The notes under the pieces were generated by a model. The model saw only the letters and a list, made by a program, of their open reading frames with translations. It searched no databases and was not told the origin of the DNA. From assembly GCA_019693395.1 (NCBI GenBank), contig JAAMXP010004506.1, positions 1 through 25,899 on the forward strand: a stretch of 25,899 nt of DNA, in the 5' to 3' direction. Each line of letters begins with the position of its first letter. Positions within the stretch are counted from its first letter, which is position 1. Source of the stretch: Ettlia oleoabundans. Taxonomy: Eukaryota; Chlorophyta; Chlorophyceae; Chlamydomonadales. The position numbers and the translations under genes are program-made. Positions 21,329 to 25,899 of this stretch are shown here, one piece after another.

Positions 21329-22800
21329 TTAGAGTTCAGAGGCGGGGTTACTGCTCGCCAGTGTCGAGTTCCTTACTTTGTAGGCTACAAAAGCCACAGT
21401 TGTAGCCATCAAAGCTAGAGTGGATGCCAGCCGTGGCTGAAGCACTTGTTGGGAACTTGCACAGCTGGAAGCTGCCATGCTGCGAGCCTGCCAAGCAGCA
21501 CATTGCGTTGGGAGAGGAGGCACAATGTATTAGTTGGGTGCTAGCCAGGTCGCACATGCACGGACAACGCCAACAGCACTCCAGGTACCTCGACCAGCAT
21601 TGGCCAGCAAGGCTTGTAATGCTGTGTAGTTCATGCAGCTCACGGCCACGCGCTCACACCATTTCAGGGCAACAAGTGGTACCCCTGGACCCGCCCCATG
21701 TAGTGCATACACATGTTGCATCAGGAACAGCTTCAGCCAGCAGAGTAGCTACAGCTTTAGCCAGCAACCTGCAGTGCATAGCAGGCCAACCCAGCCAGCC
21801 TAGCTCACCGCATGTCTAAGCTGTCAGCAAGCAGCAGTTTGGACCCCAGGTGCATGCTATTGTGTGGCATGACCACCACAACCGGCAGAGCTGCGGCCGC
21901 CAAGGCTGCCCGCTTGGCAACCGCTTCTGCAGCAAAGCAAAACACAGCTTGGTACGGCAAAGCAAAGAAAGCAGGGTATGATGCATATATATGGGCCTTT
22001 GGAAAACTACCAGCCAGGGGCAACGGTCAATGTGTGAACCAGAGTTTGCCACCAGCTCTGATGCCACTGGGCTGTCCCCATCAATGAGCAGCTGCCAACA
22101 CCAACAAGGCATGCATGCGCTGAGAGACTCCTGAGAGGCTCCCGGTCACTGCAACCCATACGTCAGCGGCTCGCAGCAATGTGGTGGGAACACATTCCTC
22201 TGCAGACAGTCGCTCAGTGGGATTCGCACGGCACTGCCAAGTCACTCTCGCACCTTGCCAAGAATGGGCGCCGAAGCGGTTAGCCCTTCTCGAGTGGATG
22301 AAAGCCAGCCCAATCCCCAGCAAGGCGCAACTGGTTAGTAGTAACAAGAGGAAGCCCGCTGCAACAGAACAGTTGAGGAATGACATGACTTATCGGTTGC
22401 AATGTGTGCAGGAGCAGGCAGCAATGCAAAAGCACAAGGCGATTGGCGGTGCGAGCTGCCGTCACGCCTGGTGTCCACAGGCGAAATAGGCTGGGGAGGC
22501 ACTTGGGCCGGAGCTTGGCAACCTGCCGCGGAGGCGCTGACACGCCACAGAAATGCCAATGCCAACAGAGACCGCCGCTGCAAGGATCGTACCCGGAACA
22601 GAGGGCTGGCTGGTGTGCTGGCATGCGCATGCGGGGGGATACTCACGTGAGGCTAGCACAGTGATGCGTCCTGGGTATGGTTTGCTAGATTCTAAGTTGT
22701 TCTCCAAAACTTCTTGCGAGCTCTTCAAGTGGCCACTCGCCAAGAGGGGATGTTCCGGCAGCCCACCCACAACCAATATCAGCACATCTTCGTCCGCCAT
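21329..22800 (-). CDS. Putative spliced gene for an unrecognised multi-pass membrane protein
   Basis: I do not recognise the family. The first exon is probably 22800-22647, starting MADEDVLILVVGGLPEHPLL and ending at a C|GTGAGT donor. A second exon begins at 22577 after CCTTGCAG and gives the helix AVSVGIGISVA; a third begins after TCTGTTGCAG near 22350 and gives FLLLLLTSCALLGIGLAFI. Downstream, 21926-21809 (KRAALAAAALPVVVV, then MPHNSMHLGSKLLLADSL) joins in phase 2 to an exon starting at 21768 (LLAKAVATLLAEAV). The last exon 21487-21329 carries a C-terminal helix ALMATTVAFVAYKVR before TAA. About four hydrophobic segments result. Several internal exon ends, notably between 22550 and 21930, could not be fixed. 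The open, in-phase joins argue for a gene; lack of homology argues for caution. Confidence 0.35.
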
Positions 22801-23814
22801 TTGCAACGTCAAGTGGCTCCACCCGCGCAGACCTGTCGACTGAGCGGTCTAATCTCAAGAGAGGGCCGAATCTGCAGTGTCGCAACCAAAACAATTGCAT
22901 GCGGGAGCTTTTACAATCGTATCGGCACTCAGGCTCACGATAGCAATGCGCGCCTTGTGCGCGACTTTGGCTGACGTGGCGTGCTGGGTGGCGCGGCGGG
23001 TTGGGAGGTTGGGAAATCAGTCTGGCTTGGCCGTTATGAACCATACAGTCCTTCTTACGACATGGAGAACCGTTGCAGCAGTTCCAGTTCTGCATGACAT
23101 CATTGCCTTGTAGAGGCAAACGGCCACATGCCTCGGGGCTGCTCCCTTGTCGCCAGCAGTGTTCTGTGCGTGTCTGCGCACGCAGTTGACTGTAAAGCAA
23201 GGCTGATGCTATATCTAGGTCTCAAACTCGGTCTCTAATAAGCTCTTACATTCGAGAATGGGCAGCAAAGCAGTCGGGCGTGGCGACAGCAGCGCTGACA
23301 ATAGGGCAATGCCTGCTCTGAGTTGGGCATTTGAAGTGAGAGGGAGAGGCGTAGCATAAGATGTATACTCTCTGTACAAGGGCATGCTATAGGCAGGCAT
23401 GCTGTTGCAGTAGATTGAGCATTCTTGTGGTGGCGGCAATGGGGGCATGAGCAGAAAACAAAGGAACAAACACACAGGCACAAGAAAATCAAGAAAGGAG
23501 GACAACACCTACCATTTAGGCAAAAGCTCTCATGTACATGCATGCATATGTGGGCAAAGCATTACTGTCTACTGATGGATCATGAAACAAAATGAATCAG
23601 CACGTACTCAACTTCCTCAACATCCGGGGTGTGCTCCAGCCCCTTTTGCTTTGTTCGACTGCCAGGAAAGTTTCCAAGCAAAGCAATATGTGCTAGCGTA
23701 GGGCGAGTGTCTGCCAGAGCATATCTAGCAGCATGGGCGGCTGTACTAGGCGCGCCTAGTACAGTCGCCCAGATCATTGCAGTGGCTACTTAGCATTAGG
23801 TTTTTATTAATGTT
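22801..23814. other. Intergenic region between two minus-strand genes
   Basis: No coding region is supported. It contains the palindrome at 23734-23771 and two minus-strand TGTAA motifs (TTACA at 23246-23250 and 22911-22915) that could end the hevein-like transcript, plus the promoter of the gene starting at 22800. Confidence 0.3.
23734..23771. repeat. 38-bp near-perfect palindrome with a 24-bp perfect core
   Basis: The core 23741-23764 reads CTGTACTAGGCG followed directly by its exact reverse complement. After one mismatched pair (23740/23765) the symmetry continues for six more pairs (TGGGCG ... CGCCCA). It lies 44 nt past the stop of the hevein-like gene, so it would form a hairpin of up to about 18 pairs in that gene's 3' UTR or a cruciform in DNA. 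Confidence 0.9.
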
Positions 23815-25768
23815 TCAAGCCTCAGCAGCGTTGTCGATTCGGGCGCCATAGGCGGGTGCTCCCAACGCTCCCTTGAGGTTGCTGCACCGCAGACCCGGGA
23901 GGGGGGGGGGGACCATTGGGTGTGCAGTTGGGTGGGTAGGGTAAGCGGGAAAGGCCTACAAGCAATCAAAGCAGGTTGGGCCAGCATTGCCTCATGCGAG
24001 TCATTTGTCGAGGCGGTAGAGAAGCCGAGCTCAATATGCACCGAACAAACATACCAGAAGTTGGGCATGTCACAGCAACAAGCACATCAGCGGTGTTTCA
24101 CCGCTGTACGGCAGCACAGCACGGACAGAGTCTTACTGTTGCCATGGTGCAGCAACAGCACAGGCCTGACCAGCAGACGTTGCAGTACAGGTGGGGCAGG
24201 GGCGCACCTGTACCGCTGATAGTCGGACTCGTTGTCAAACAAAGCGGTACCGTTGCTCACTGGCTTACCCTGCGGCACGGCAGCAGGGGGGCAGGCAGCA
24301 GCAGGTGATGTCAGCAGCTATGCTTACTACGAGGGACTGCACGGGAGTACAGGGCACTACAGGCTTGGAGACGCTCTAGCCAGCGTGGTGTGCCTCCGCG
24401 TGTGCATGCATGTGCCATTGCACCCACATATGTATGTGCATGTGCCTCAGCTGCCGCCTGCACACTGCTGCTGTGCATGCTGTGGGATGCAAGTGGCGCT
24501 GGCATGAGTCATATGAGGAGTGCTGCCCAACCCTGTATTTTTATGCGAGCATATCTGTGTGGCTTTAACATGAGGGAACACTGCCAGCCGCTGTGCACCC
24601 ATTGGCTGTATGGCCGTGAAATAAGGGAACACTTGCAGCAGCTGTGCAAGTGAGATGCTTGGCAGCGCCGGCGCTCTAGGCTGCTGGCTCACCTGGGCGA
24701 TGGGCCGCCCGCTGTAATCCTGGCAGGCACCTCCCATGCAGTAGCCCTTGTCAGAACTGCATCATACACAACACACAACCACACAACAGGTAACAAGGTT
24801 GGATAGTTGTCCATTATTATCACGCGACAGATGATGCAAGGTTGGGGGCCGTGGGTTCCGAACAACAGCAGAAAGATCAAAGCCGGCACCCCCGACTGCG
24901 GAGGCACCGGCAGCATCTGCTGTGCAGCTGCGGTGCGCGAAGGCGGTGGGTGCAGCAGCACACTGGCGCTAGGAAGGTGAAACACTCAGCTAGTATAGGC
25001 CCATAATTGCTGACCTGCAGAAGTTGAAGCCTGTGCCGCAGTGCCCCCACAGGGAGCAGCAGACTCCGGAGTTCAGGCAGGCGCCGTTGCCCACGCTGCC
25101 GCTGCCACAGAACGCTCCTGCACAGACGAGAAGGCCGACAGAAGGCTCGCGTGTGCGAGAAGGGCGGGCAGGCAGGTGAGCAGGCAGGCAATTAATGAAA
25201 TCAGGGCTGCATCAAGGCCGTGAGTTACTGCTCGGTGCTGGAGCTCTGCCCAGGTTGCAACACGATCCAATGAGACGCTTCCCTCAGCTTAACTATAGGT
25301 TCTCACAAGAGAAGAAGCTTTGTCGTCATCTTGAATCTACCCCTCTGCAGCTTTCCGAGCCCAAAACGCTATTGCCAGCAGGACCGTACAGCTGACCAGG
25401 CTCACCCTCAATGTTGATGTTTGAGGCGTCTTCTGTGGGGATGCTGACGGCAGGGACCTTGCAAGGCCCGCCGACGCAAGCGGCTCCACAGTGTGCGTCA
25501 GCTGCAACGGAGGGGTAGGAGGTGTGAGGTGGGGACATGTGTGCACATGACTAAGCTTCCACTTTTCCACAAACACAGGAAGAAAGGTACTACGATCAAA
25601 GACACGGCTGGAGCGCAGCATGTGCCCCCTGGACTTCTCAGTTGTCATGCAGGCTGGATTTGCAGCAGGTTCAGACTCACTGAAGCCGCATCGTCCCTTG
25701 TTGTTGCAGCACTTCTTCGAGTCCCTGCACACGCCCCTGCCCACAGTGCCAAACCCGCAGAAGGGCTG
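23815..25768 (-). CDS. Tandem hevein-like (chitin-binding type 1) domain protein, 3' part of the gene
   Basis: Predicted secreted or cell-wall carbohydrate-binding protein; the N-terminus and any signal peptide lie beyond the window. Exons in transcript order: 25768-25681, 25501-25406, 25117-25015, 24756-24693, 24269-24208, 23881-23815, all GT-AG and in phase (480 nt, 159 residues). There are two eight-cysteine hevein-type domains. Spacing is C-x9-C-x5-CC-x5-C-x6-C-x3-C-x4-C in the first and C-x9-C-x5-CC-x5-C-x6-C-x6-C-x4-C in the second. The second keeps a ligand-type face (CCSLWGHCGTGFNFC: Ser, Trp, Phe); the first (CCNNKGRCGFTDAHC) lacks the Ser and aromatics. A linker (KVPAVSIPTEDASNINIEG) joins them. 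The tail after domain 2 (FDNESDYQRYSNLKGALGAP) has no recognised domain and may end the protein. The 25768 boundary could be 25765 instead. Confidence 0.8.
23901..23911 (+). repeat. Homopolymer run of 11 G
   Basis: Eleven consecutive G on the plus strand, inside the last intron of the hevein-like gene. On the sense strand it is a C-run about 20 nt before the acceptor, so it probably serves as the pyrimidine tract. Confidence 0.9.
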
Positions 25769-25899
25769 CTGTGCGGGGGTGGGGTGCAGGATTGTGCCAT
25801 GAGTTGGGGTGGGAGCGTAGCATCTTGTGGTATGGGAGAGTGGCAAATCATGGTGTTGGTGTATATGAGCCTGGCAGGGGTGGATGTGCACAAGGGGTG
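25769..25899 (-). other. Probable intron of the hevein-like gene at the window edge
   Basis: On the minus strand a pyrimidine-rich stretch (CACCCCACCCCCGCACAG) precedes the exon starting at 25768, as expected for an acceptor. The reading frame stays open upstream, but its composition (His/Pro/Thr-rich, no cysteines) does not resemble the domains. No start codon or signal peptide could be placed. Confidence 0.35.

Noticed and set aside
1..25899. tRNA or rRNA genes, CRISPR arrays, LTRs, transposase genes
   Set aside because: I saw no cloverleaf, rRNA core, spaced direct repeats, terminal repeats or transposase motifs; short tRNAs could still be missed by eye.

Overview
The window is nuclear DNA of a photosynthetic eukaryote, most likely a green alga. 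I lean towards a chlorophyte such as a trebouxiophyte, but cannot fix the genus from sequence alone. The evidence is moderately GC-rich DNA, genes cut into many short exons with GT-AG introns whose acceptors are mostly TGCAG, a plant/algal-type CCT-domain regulator, a plant-type DHHC palmitoyltransferase, and TGTAA motifs downstream of some stops. There are no bacterial operons, no CRISPR array and no recognisable transposon. Exon models were built by hand from splice signals, codon phase and conserved protein motifs; every coordinate is a prediction.

Layout, left to right. (1) 1012-5795 (+): a 12-exon DEAD-box RNA helicase of the RH5/DBP3 type with all core motifs intact. (2) 6425-6859 (+): a small two-exon gene, perhaps an organelle-targeted single-pass membrane protein. 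(3) 7436-9645 (-): a six-exon class I SAM-dependent methyltransferase with an organelle-type leader. (4) 10905-12397 (+): a five-exon hemerythrin-like (HHE) protein, divergent from the methyltransferase across 1.26 kb. (5) 13153-15798 (+): an eight-exon DHHC S-acyltransferase. (6) 17461-20494 (-): a seven-exon CCT-domain regulator without visible B-boxes, convergent with the DHHC gene. (7) 21329-22800 (-): a tentative spliced gene for an unrecognised multi-pass membrane protein. (8) 23815-25768 (-): the 3' part of a secreted-type protein with two tandem hevein-like chitin-binding domains; its 5' end lies beyond the window.

The genes look like ordinary unrelated nuclear neighbours, not a functional cluster: RNA processing, methylation, metal/oxygen binding, protein lipidation, transcription and carbohydrate binding. 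The most noteworthy points are three well-supported GC-AG introns among about 39 reconstructed introns, a long near-perfect palindrome just past the stop of the hevein-like gene, a first hevein domain that keeps its cysteines but has lost its sugar-binding aromatics, and two genes with no family I recognise. I found no convincing multi-gene novel system.
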